From CAIZQW01 sp942493055 (GTDB lineage Bacteria; Verrucomicrobiota; Kiritimatiellia; RFP12; UBA1067), in contig OW818680.1 in assembly GCA_942493055.1 (NCBI GenBank), forward strand, positions 4,030,001 to 4,094,000: a stretch of DNA of 64,000 nt, written 5' to 3'. This document shows positions 57,269 to 64,000 of this stretch, in pieces; within the stretch, counting starts at the first letter, position 1; each line of letters opens with the position of its first letter. The position numbers and the translations under genes were made by a program. Below the pieces are notes generated by a model, which was not told the origin of the DNA, made no database searches, and saw nothing but the letters and a program-made list of their open reading frames with translations.

Positions 57269-58104
57269 TAGAAACGTCCCATGGCAGCAAACTTGTCATA
57301 GCGCTGCTGGAGCAACTCTTTGAGCTCGATTTTCTTCAGTACGGCGAGGTTCTCGAGGATTGCTTTTTTGACTGCCGCAATAGCCTTCGCCACATCCGTG
57401 TGTGCGCCACCGTTCGGTTCCGGTATGATCGTGTCGATGATGCCGAGGCCCTTGAGCGATTCGGCCGTAATCTTCAGCGTCTCCGCTGCGAGTGCGGCCT
57501 TGGTGCCATCACGCCACAAGATCGAGGCGCAGCCTTCAGGGGAGATAACGGAATAGACAGCGTTCTGCAGCATCAGTATCCGGTCGCCGACTGCAATGCC
57601 CAAGGCGCCCCCGCTGCCGCCTTCGCCCGTGATGACGATGACCATCGGTGTTTTGAGCGTGGCCATGAATTCGAGGTTGTGGGCAATGGCTTCTGCCTGG
57701 CCGCGGGCTTCAGCTTCGCTGCCTGGATAGGCTCCCGGGGTGTCCACAAGCGAGACGACGGGCAGGTGGAACTTCTCCGCCAGCTTCATCAGACGCTTGG
57801 CCTTGCGATAGCCCTCGGGGCTTGCCATGCCGAAATTCGCCTCGATGTTCTCGTCGATGCCGCGTCCTTTGCGGTGCCCGATGAGCATCACGCGTTCGCC
57901 GCCGATGGTCGCGAAGCCGCCGATCAGGCTGCGGTCGTCGCCGTACAGACGGTCTCCGTGCAGCTCCGCAAAGTCCTCGCACATCAGCTTGGTGTAGTCC
58001 CCGATGTTGGGGCGGTCCGCGTGGCGAGCGAGCTGGACAACATCCCAGGCGGTTTGTTTAACTTCCTTCACTGCATCCTTCTTTTCAACTGTTTTCTTAG
58101 CCAT
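57268..58104 (-). CDS. accA: Acetyl-CoA carboxylase carboxyltransferase subunit alpha
   Basis: A 278-residue AccA, shorter than the E. coli 319-residue form because it lacks part of the N-terminal helices. The core motifs are GKGR..ENIEANFGMASPEGYRKA, VDTPGAYPGSEAEARGQAEAIA and GEGGSGGALGIAVGDRILML, the last being the acyl-CoA-binding glycine-rich oxyanion loop. With AccD it transfers the carboxyl group from biotin to acetyl-CoA, the first step of fatty acid synthesis. It lies 36 bp after accD and overlaps the dnaX start by 1 bp. Confidence 0.96.
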
Positions 58105-58140
58105 GATGAAATTCCTTTTTTGATAAATCGGACAGATCGT

Positions 58141-58977
58141 TTAACAGGAGCAACCCGCGTACCGCAGTACGCTTGCGAGGAAGCTCTTCATCTCCTTGCG
58201 AGGCACGATATGGTCGATAAACCCGTGCGACTGGGTATATTCTGCCGTTTGAAAATCATCCGGGAGCTTCTGCTTGATGGTCTGCTCAATCACGCGGCGA
58301 CCTGCAAAGCCGATGAGGGCCTTGGGTTCCGCGATGTTGAGGTCGCCCACCATGGCATAGCTGGCTGACACGCCGCCGGTGGTCGGGTCGGTCATGATGG
58401 AGATATAGGGTAGGCCGGCCTCTTTCAAGCGCGCGATCGCTGCGCAGGTCTTGGCCATCTGCATGAGCGAGACAATGCCCTCGTGCATGCGTGCGCCGCC
58501 GGAGGCGCTGAAAATGAGTAGGGGACGCTTCAGCTTCAGCGCCTCTTCGGCTGCCAGCAGGATGCGTTCGCCCGTGCCGCTGCCCAGAGATCCGCCGAGG
58601 AACTTGAAGTCCATGACACCCAGGATGACGGGCATCTTTTCGATGGTTGCGGAACCGGTGAGGATCGCCTCGCCAATGCCGGTCTTTTCGACGGTCGCTT
58701 TGGCCTTGTCAGCATAAGCGCCAGTCGAATCCTTGAAAGCGAGGGGATCGTTGAAGCTGACCTTTGCATTCAATTCCTTAAAGCTTCCCGCATCTGTTAT
58801 CAAGACCACGCGCTCACGGCACCCGAGGCGGTCATGATAATTGCACCGGGGACATACTTTGTCAGTTGCTTTCCATTCAGCTTTCTCAACGTAGGCCTTA
58901 CATGACGGACAAACAGTCCATACTGCTTCTGTGGGTACGCGCAGAGGCGCTTCGGCCTTTTTTTCAAACCATGCCAT
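58141..58977 (-). CDS. accD: Acetyl-CoA carboxylase carboxyltransferase subunit beta
   Basis: A 278-residue AccD. The zinc ribbon is C23-P-S-C26 ... C42-P-R-C45, followed by the crotonase-like domain with FSASGGARMHEG and QTGGVSASYA-type glycine motifs near TTGGVSASYAMVGDL. The ATG at 58977 was chosen because AAGGAG lies 9-10 bp before it; 17 upstream codons add no fold. It forms the heterotetrameric carboxyltransferase with AccA, the next gene. A sigma70 promoter lies directly upstream. Confidence 0.96.
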   Translation of the reverse strand: MAWFEKKAEAPLRVPTEAVWTVCPSCKAYVEKAEWKATDKVCPRCNYHDRLGCRERVVLITDAGSFKELNAKVSFNDPLAFKDSTGAYADKAKATVEKTGIGEAILTGSATIEKMPVILGVMDFKFLGGSLGSGTGERILLAAEEALKLKRPLLIFSASGGARMHEGIVSLMQMAKTCAAIARLKEAGLPYISIMTDPTTGGVSASYAMVGDLNIAEPKALIGFAGRRVIEQTIKQKLPDDFQTAEYTQSHGFIDHIVPRKEMKSFLASVLRYAGCSC

Positions 58978-59036
58978 AATATTTTTCTCCTTAGCTATGT
59001 CAGAGGAGCAACGTCTGCTCCCCCACAAGAGAAAGT

Positions 59037-59066
59037 ATCATAGCAGAAACCGACCTCCCCTGACAA
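59037..59066 (-). promoter_or_regulatory. Sigma70 promoter of accD-accA-dnaX-secA, with leader hairpin
   Basis: On the minus strand TTGTCA (59061-59066) and TATGAT (59037-59042) are separated by 18 bp. Transcription would begin near 59030. Just downstream, a hairpin GGAGCA/TGCTCC with loop GACGT (59005-59021) sits in the leader before the accD ribosome-binding site. It could regulate expression, but no T-run follows, so it is not a terminator. Confidence 0.75.
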
Positions 59067-59078
59067 GTATCTAAGCCG

Positions 59079-60008
59079 TCAGAAATTGATGCGTTCCTCT
59101 TCAATCACAAGCGGCTTGTTTTTGACTTGTGTCCAAATGGCGCCGATATATTCGCCGATGATGCCGATGAAGATCAGTTGGACAGACGAGAAGAAGAAGA
59201 CACCGATGACCAAAGGAGCCAAGCCGACATTGAACTGGTTCCAATAGAGCAACTTGTATATGAAGTAGACAAGGGCTGCGATCATGCTCAGCCCGGCCAC
59301 GACGAAGCCCATGAACGCCGCGAGGCGCAGGGGCAGCTTCGTGTGGTTGACAAAGCCGGTCATGGCCGTGTCATAGAGTGTCGCGAAATTGTTATGCGTC
59401 CTGCCGTGTTTGCGCGCAGCCTGCACAAAGGGGATCTCCGTGCGCTTGAAGCCGACTTCGCTGATGAGCCCCCGGAAATAGGGGTAGGGGTCATGGTATT
59501 TTTTCAGCGCCTCGATCACCTTTCGATCATAGAGGCCGAAGCCTGTGAAGTTCTGGATCTGATGGATCTCCGAACACGTCGACAGCAGGCGGTAGTAGAA
59601 GCGCCTGACCAGGAACATCAGCGGATTCTCCTTGCTCTTGGGCTTGACACCACAGACGATCATGAACCCCTCCTCCCATTTCTGAAGGAAGGTCTCAATC
59701 ATCTCAGGCGGTTCTTGCAGGTCAGAGCATAAGACAACGACGGCATCCCCCGTGGTTTGCAGCAGGGCGTGATACGGGGATCGGATATGGCCGAAGTTGT
59801 TGGCGTTCAGGATGGCTTTGAACCGCCGGTCCTTGGCCGCGATCTCACGGATGATTGCCCGGCTGTTGTCGGTCGAGCAGTTGTCAGCCACGACGATTTC
59901 ATAATCGTATTGCGGAAACTTTTTGAAGACCGCCGTGATGCGGTCATAGTACTCCTGAAGATTGCCCTCTTCATTGTAACATCCGGAGACCATGCTGATT
60001 GTTTTCAT
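59079..60008 (-). CDS. GT2 glycosyltransferase, dolichol-phosphate-mannose-synthase-like
   Basis: A 309-residue GT-A fold enzyme. The N-terminal domain has VSGCYNEEGN, DNCSTDNS and VVLCSDLQEPPEMI (the D-x-D-like metal site), with FTGFGLYDRKVI later. Two hydrophobic segments (about 228-250 and 265-290) anchor it. Relatives transfer a sugar to undecaprenyl or dolichol phosphate at the inner membrane, or extend an O-antigen (GtrB type). It is the last gene of a possible glycan locus that includes the radical-SAM genes, and lies 101 bp before accD. Confidence 0.93.
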   Translation of the reverse strand: MKTISMVSGCYNEEGNLQEYYDRITAVFKKFPQYDYEIVVADNCSTDNSRAIIREIAAKDRRFKAILNANNFGHIRSPYHALLQTTGDAVVVLCSDLQEPPEMIETFLQKWEEGFMIVCGVKPKSKENPLMFLVRRFYYRLLSTCSEIHQIQNFTGFGLYDRKVIEALKKYHDPYPYFRGLISEVGFKRTEIPFVQAARKHGRTHNNFATLYDTAMTGFVNHTKLPLRLAAFMGFVVAGLSMIAALVYFIYKLLYWNQFNVGLAPLVIGVFFFSSVQLIFIGIIGEYIGAIWTQVKNKPLVIEEERINF

Positions 60009-60048
60009 GTTGATTTCTTTTCGTCTTTTTACGGCAAGATACTATTCG

Positions 60049-60429
60049 TCAGTCTGACATCAAAATCAATCCGTATTTCACAAACGCACTAAAATCATCT
60101 TTATTATCTGTTGCCAGTGGAATGTTGGCAGTAACTGCACAGGATGCTATCATTGCATCAACTCGCAAGCGCCGTGCTCGGCCCGTGACATTAAAGAGTC
60201 GAGCAGCTTCTGTTATTTGGGCCTCTTCAAAGGCAACGATTCCACCTTGCAGGCAGGAGCGAACGGTCTGTATTTCTTCCTCTCCTATAGGTCCGCACAG
60301 AAACTCATACCATGCGATGGATGAGGTTGTCAGCTTTTCGCCTTGCTTCAGCCACTTTTTAACGCGCTTAGATTCCAGCGTTTCGGGGATGAGCATGCGA
60401 ATCAGATAGTTTGTGTCGAGGCAAATCAT
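60049..60429 (-). CDS. vapC: PIN-domain toxin, VapC-like
   Basis: A 126-residue PIN-domain ribonuclease. The four acidic residues are D5 (CLDTNYL), E42 (WYEFL), D91 (RVDAMIA) and D108 (ATDNKDDF), all present, so the active site is intact. Its ATG overlaps the antitoxin stop (ATGA at 60426-60429), as is usual for vapBC. VapC toxins cleave tRNA or rRNA. The 5' neighbour is the ribbon-helix-helix antitoxin and the pair is inserted downstream of a radical-SAM gene. Confidence 0.93.
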   Translation of the reverse strand: MICLDTNYLIRMLIPETLESKRVKKWLKQGEKLTTSSIAWYEFLCGPIGEEEIQTVRSCLQGGIVAFEEAQITEAARLFNVTGRARRLRVDAMIASCAVTANIPLATDNKDDFSAFVKYGLILMSD

Positions 60430-60713
60430 GATTTGCGCCAGTTTTTGCGATCATCCTTGGTTGTCTGTAAATACAACTCGGCGTCTTCGCGAACAATCGA
60501 TCCTGTTTTGTGGTAGTTTTCGAGGCGTGATAACGGTGACACATCTGTTCCTAGACTCTCGCTTTGATTGACAAAAGCGAGCGAACGCCGCACGACCTCT
60601 GCCTGAGATACGCGCCACCGTGCAGCAAGGTTTTTCAGTGTGAACATCGTGGCCCGATCAAATGAAAACGTCGTTCTATATTGAGTCATTTGCATAACAT
60701 CACTATATACCAT
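60426..60713 (-). CDS. vapB: Ribbon-helix-helix antitoxin, VapB-like
   Basis: A 95-residue antitoxin. The segment QYRTTFSFDRATMFTLKNLA with following WRVSQAEVVRRSLAFV is a ribbon-helix-helix DNA-binding fold (strand plus two helices), and the C-terminal half binds the toxin. The start is uncertain: the ATG at 60713 overlaps the radical-SAM stop (TGATG), while ATGs at 60695 and 60689 would trim 6 or 8 residues. As antitoxins usually repress their own promoter, an internal promoter within the end of the upstream gene is possible. Confidence 0.82.
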   Translation of the reverse strand: MVYSDVMQMTQYRTTFSFDRATMFTLKNLAARWRVSQAEVVRRSLAFVNQSESLGTDVSPLSRLENYHKTGSIVREDAELYLQTTKDDRKNWRKS

Positions 60714-61789
60714 CACTTTTCATTAATCAAGTCCTCTTTGGAGAAAACCTCGTTCCACGGCACGGGCAGGGGCTTGCCATAGATGCGCCCGGCGATGTAT
60801 TTGTCGATGAAGGGTCTGCTCTCGGCCATCAGGCAGGTGTTGATGTGCTTGCCGAAGAACTTGATGTTCATGCCGCGTTCGATGATGTCCTTGAGCGGCT
60901 CGTTAAAGATATTGCCGAGGGAGAGGTGCATATAGGGGCAGGGCATCACGTCGCCGTACTGGGTGATGGAGATCATGCGCTTGACCGCGATACACCCCAG
61001 ATCCAGTCCGTAGGAGGGCGTCAGATGGGTGAAGACCGCATAACTTTTCTCCAGCTCGCGCATGTAGGCCATGTCGTCCGGGGTGACAAGCGAATCGTAG
61101 TTGCCCTCCCATGCGCCGACGGGCTTCGCGTAGGTGACAAACGTGCCGACCCCTTTAGACTTGGCGAATTCGAGGTAGTCGATGAACTCCTGCGTATGGA
61201 TCCGCTGCTTGGTCACGACAGTGGAGAGGATGAGGTTGAGTCCCGCGTTCAGGCAGGCGTCGATGGCGCGCATGCAACGGTCAAAGGAGCCCGGCGCATG
61301 GCGGAAATCGTCGTGCTCTTTCGCGTTGAGGCTGTCGAGGCTGAGCTGGATCTTGTCGACGCCGATGGCTTTGAGATGCTTGGCCTTCTTGTCGTCGAGC
61401 AGCCAGCCGTTGGAGTCCGAGGTGATGTAGAACTTCTGGGGGTCGATGGCGGCTACCAGTTCATCAAAGTCAGGAAACACCAAGGGCTCGCCCCCTGTGA
61501 TCACTATGTTGGCGAGACCGAGTTCATCGGCTTGACGCGAGAGTTCCTTGACATCCGCAATCGTGAACGAACGGGTATCTTTCTTGCCTTGGAACCCTTT
61601 GATGGAGCAATGGTCGCATTTGAAATTACAGCGGTAATTGTACTGGAACTGAATGATGGCAATGCTCTCGCCGCGTTTGATCTTCTCGTCAAACTGGAGA
61701 ATCTTCTCGTAGACGCGCGGCTTCTCCAGTCGCAACTGGTCGCGTTTGGCGTTTTCAACAGGTTTGAGTGCCTCTTGTTTGTTTGTCAT
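60713..61789 (-). CDS. Radical SAM protein with SPASM-like C-terminal region
   Basis: A 358-residue radical SAM enzyme. The iron-sulfur motif is C54-x3-C58-x2-C61 in YNYRCNFKCDHCSIKG. The GGEPL motif and the late YGDVMPCPYMHLSLGNI segment suggest an auxiliary cluster near the C-terminus. The substrate is unknown. It is coupled by ATGA (61786-61789) to the upstream B12-binding radical-SAM gene. The neighbouring GT2 and C-methyltransferase-like genes suggest a nucleotide-sugar, lipid or natural-product modification pathway. Confidence 0.9.
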   Translation of the reverse strand: MTNKQEALKPVENAKRDQLRLEKPRVYEKILQFDEKIKRGESIAIIQFQYNYRCNFKCDHCSIKGFQGKKDTRSFTIADVKELSRQADELGLANIVITGGEPLVFPDFDELVAAIDPQKFYITSDSNGWLLDDKKAKHLKAIGVDKIQLSLDSLNAKEHDDFRHAPGSFDRCMRAIDACLNAGLNLILSTVVTKQRIHTQEFIDYLEFAKSKGVGTFVTYAKPVGAWEGNYDSLVTPDDMAYMRELEKSYAVFTHLTPSYGLDLGCIAVKRMISITQYGDVMPCPYMHLSLGNIFNEPLKDIIERGMNIKFFGKHINTCLMAESRPFIDKYIAGRIYGKPLPVPWNEVFSKEDLINEK

Positions 61790-63654
61790 TGAGCGTTTCC
61801 TTTGAGGGTTGACATCTCCAGTGGTTCTGCAAGTTGACAGATGTCGAAGATTTTTTTGACATGCGCGTACTTCATGCGAATCAGCCCGTCGATCTGGCTG
61901 TAGTAAACCGGGATGGCCACGATGACCACCGGGATGTCCTCGGTCTGGATGATGTCCGGGAAGTGGATGCGCTTGCCGTAGAGATCCATCATGGATTTCG
62001 TTCCCGAGATGTCAACGGGGTAGACGTTCGGGTCATGCAGGACCTCGGAATGCTTAAACAGGTCGGCGGTGTGGTAGTTGATTCCCCAGACAGCAACTTT
62101 GCCATGCGTCTCAAGCAGTCGGGTGATGTTGTCGTCGATGTTTGTCCGGATCACGTCGGGCAGGACGATGTTGTAGCGCTGTCCGCACGCCTTGCAGCCC
62201 AGGAAGTTCGTGGTGAACAGCTTGATGTTGTCCCAGCGGTTCGCATGGCGGCAGGCGGTGCAGGTGCCCGAAACGGAGATGCGCCCCATTTTGCAGTCGA
62301 TGCTGTTGACCTCCACGGTGGACATCACCTTCGCCAGCGTCATCGGCGCCTCCATGATGTTCCGGATGAGAATCGCAAACTCTTCGTCGGTCAACTTGGA
62401 AACCTTGATCTGAGGGCAGCCGTCCTTGAGGAACTGGACCTTGTCTTTGATGATCCCCTTTTCACAGGCATACTTGTACAGATACGAGCCCGGATAGACG
62501 GTGATGAGGTTCAGGTTGATTTTGTACTCGGCGTGGGCCCGCCACCAGTTGAGCGTATTGTTGGCAGTCTCCCAGGTCTCCTCGATATCGCCGAAGATGA
62601 AGGCCCCTTCCATGGAGATGCCGGCGTCATAAACCATCTTCAGCGTGCTTTCGATCTGCTCGACCGTTGTATGCTTCCGCATGCTCTTCAGGATGCGATT
62701 GTCCGCGCTTTCGAGGCCGAACGACATGACGTCGCAGCCGCCCTCTTTCAGGATGGTCAGCAGTTCAGGGGTCATGCAGTCGACACGGAACTGGGCCCAC
62801 CAGCGCACATTGTACTTTTTGATCCGCTCACAGAACTCCTTGACGCGTTGAATGTTGTTGGAGAAGAGTTCATCAGCCAGGCAGATGTAGTGGATGTCGA
62901 ATTTGGCTACCATGTAATCGAGTTCGGCGAAGAAGCTGTCGAGCGACCGCTGCCGGTATTTGTTGCCGACCGTGTGGAAGCAGAAGGTGCAGTTATAGGG
63001 ACATGAGCGGCTGGCGATCATGAAAACCGTGTTCTTCCGGTTGAGTCCGCTGATGCTGGGGGAGGAGTCGAAAAATGCTTTCAGGTCGAACCCTTCATAG
63101 TCCGGCCAGGCAAGCTCATCGAGATTCCGTATTTCCTTGCGCGGGGGTGTCGTGTGCCAGGCCGAAGCGGGCGTGCGATAGATCAGCCCCTCGACCGTCG
63201 CCGGATCACCTCCGGTCTCCAGGATCCGGCAGAGTTCAACGGCAGTGATCTCGCCTTCGCCGACGACGCCGTAATCCGCGTATGCGAGGGCCGTCATCGC
63301 GGGCTCGGGATCGCTTGTGATGATGCCGCCCCCTACGATGGTAATCACTTCAGGCTTCGCGCGCTTGCTGGCTTCGATCACACTGCGCAACGTGCTGTAT
63401 TGGAAGGAGAGCCCGCCTGTTGCAACAACATCGATGTCGCGCGTCTTAATTTCGTGGCAGAGGATGTCAGCGACTTCGCCATCCCGGTGGTTCAGGTTGA
63501 GCGCTGTGACGTTGAAGCCCGCCTTCTTTAGCGCAGCCGAGACATAGGCGATGCCGAGCGGGAAGGAGTAGCCGTCTCCGACATTTTGAACCAGGCGGGG
63601 CATGACCAGCAGAAAATTAAGTTTTTTGGGAGTGGTGACCGAAGGTGTGCTCAT
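61786..63654 (-). CDS. B12-binding-domain radical SAM protein (BchE-like)
   Basis: A 622-residue protein. The N-terminal B12-binding-type domain (about 10-150) contains FPLGIAYVSAALKKAGF and GGGIITSDPEPAM; the radical SAM domain follows with C218-x3-C222-x2-C225 (SCPYNCTFCFH). A Cys-rich zinc-type element (about 475-510, CTACR...CKACG) and a C-terminal Rossmann-like tail (about 525-600, VAVWGINYHTADLF) complete it. Similar proteins perform methyl transfer or ring modification. The ATG at 63654 was preferred over one 10 codons upstream because AAAGGAA lies before it. It follows a C-methyltransferase-like gene by 26 bp. Confidence 0.9.
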   Translation of the reverse strand: MSTPSVTTPKKLNFLLVMPRLVQNVGDGYSFPLGIAYVSAALKKAGFNVTALNLNHRDGEVADILCHEIKTRDIDVVATGGLSFQYSTLRSVIEASKRAKPEVITIVGGGIITSDPEPAMTALAYADYGVVGEGEITAVELCRILETGGDPATVEGLIYRTPASAWHTTPPRKEIRNLDELAWPDYEGFDLKAFFDSSPSISGLNRKNTVFMIASRSCPYNCTFCFHTVGNKYRQRSLDSFFAELDYMVAKFDIHYICLADELFSNNIQRVKEFCERIKKYNVRWWAQFRVDCMTPELLTILKEGGCDVMSFGLESADNRILKSMRKHTTVEQIESTLKMVYDAGISMEGAFIFGDIEETWETANNTLNWWRAHAEYKINLNLITVYPGSYLYKYACEKGIIKDKVQFLKDGCPQIKVSKLTDEEFAILIRNIMEAPMTLAKVMSTVEVNSIDCKMGRISVSGTCTACRHANRWDNIKLFTTNFLGCKACGQRYNIVLPDVIRTNIDDNITRLLETHGKVAVWGINYHTADLFKHSEVLHDPNVYPVDISGTKSMMDLYGKRIHFPDIIQTEDIPVVIVAIPVYYSQIDGLIRMKYAHVKKIFDICQLAEPLEMSTLKGNAQ

Positions 63655-63680
63655 GGGTTCCTTTTTTTCGTGCAGGGCGT

Positions 63681-64000
63681 TCAAACGGCCTCCAAACCGG
63701 AGTCGCGCAAAATAGCGATCGCCATGCGCGAACCGAATTTCTTGCGAATGATGGCGGCGACCTCATCAGAGTAGGCAGCGGCCATGACAATGATTGCCGC
63801 GACGGGGTCTGTGGCGAGCGTGTCAGGCGCGACAATCGGGATGTGCGTGGAAGGCGTGTAGCGTCCCTGCTTGAACGGTGCGGAGTCCACCACATACTTG
63901 ATTGAGTCGCCCAGGTCCGCCAAGGCCAGGACAGCGAGCGCCTGATGGCCGGCACCCCACACAGCGACATTCTTGCTTCCATGGGTTGCCACGAAGCGGG
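63681..64000 (-). CDS. C-methyltransferase-like protein, C-terminal part (5' end beyond window)
   Basis: The frame is open to the right edge of the window, so only the C-terminal about 106 residues are seen. They read as a Rossmann-like domain (KNVAVWGAGHQALAVLALADL; IKYVVDSAPFKQGRYTPST; IPIVAPDTL) like the C-terminal domain of NDP-sugar C-methyltransferases. The same fold type appears as the tail of the downstream radical-SAM protein. The partner N-terminal SAM and zinc domains would lie outside the window. The assignment is tentative. Confidence 0.7.
   Translation of the reverse strand, partial: RFVATHGSKNVAVWGAGHQALAVLALADLGDSIKYVVDSAPFKQGRYTPSTHIPIVAPDTLATDPVAAIIVMAAAYSDEVAAIIRKKFGSRMAIAILRDSGLEAV

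Overview
The window is a stretch of bacterial chromosome, GC-rich overall. Four S1-family sulfatases, several secreted carbohydrate-active enzymes (GH43, GH105, CE1-type and tandem alpha/beta-hydrolase esterases), a 3045-residue surface protein built of autotransporter-type beta-strand repeats, a hydrazine-synthase-alpha-like (HzsA-related) cytochrome protein and many dispersed hairpin repeats together suggest the PVC superphylum, most likely Kiritimatiellota or a related Verrucomicrobia/Lentisphaerae lineage. This placement is inferred from gene content only; no rRNA or other phylogenetic marker was tested.

Left part (1-20 kb): the 3' end of a copper-type P-type ATPase, then a tight plus-strand operon encoding a PRC-barrel protein, a DUF2934-like protein, an HPF/RaiA-like ribosome-associated protein, a cardiolipin synthase and an alpha-glucan phosphorylase, which reads as a stress and storage-glycogen module. 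Facing it on the minus strand are an MGDG-synthase-like glycosyltransferase and a GH1 beta-glucosidase. A single-chain MmeI-like restriction-modification enzyme follows, then the HzsA-like protein, then a two-gene operon of a SNF2 helicase and a partner whose C-terminus resembles the XPB N-terminal domain.

Middle (20-43 kb): the giant SGNH-hydrolase/beta-repeat protein has its own promoter and terminator. It is followed by a hairpin-repeat array, a minus-strand group (DUF4143 ATPase, secreted 600-residue protein, GH43), an operon of two sulfatases plus a Cys-rich DUF3795 protein, a tandem-domain esterase, an AT-rich orphan gene, a decayed VapBC remnant and a class C beta-lactamase-like lipoprotein.

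Right part (43-64 kb): everything is on the minus strand. In transcription order: a C-methyltransferase-like end and two radical-SAM proteins with a VapBC pair fitted tightly behind them, a GT2 glycosyltransferase, the housekeeping group accD-accA-dnaX-secA behind a good sigma70 promoter, a REP-associated tyrosine transposase (RAYT) bracketed by its own REP hairpins, and a carbohydrate-degradation run (sulfatase, membrane protein, CE1 esterase, methyltransferase, sulfatase, GH105, jelly-roll protein). The enzymes suggest degradation of a sulfated, uronate-containing polysaccharide.

The most unusual signals are the RAYT/REP locus with its extra C-terminal domain and REP sequence forming gene ends, a second family of variable-stem triloop hairpins shared by two distant loci, dnaX split across two frames, and the SNF2/partner operon. 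I see no rRNA, tRNA or CRISPR array.
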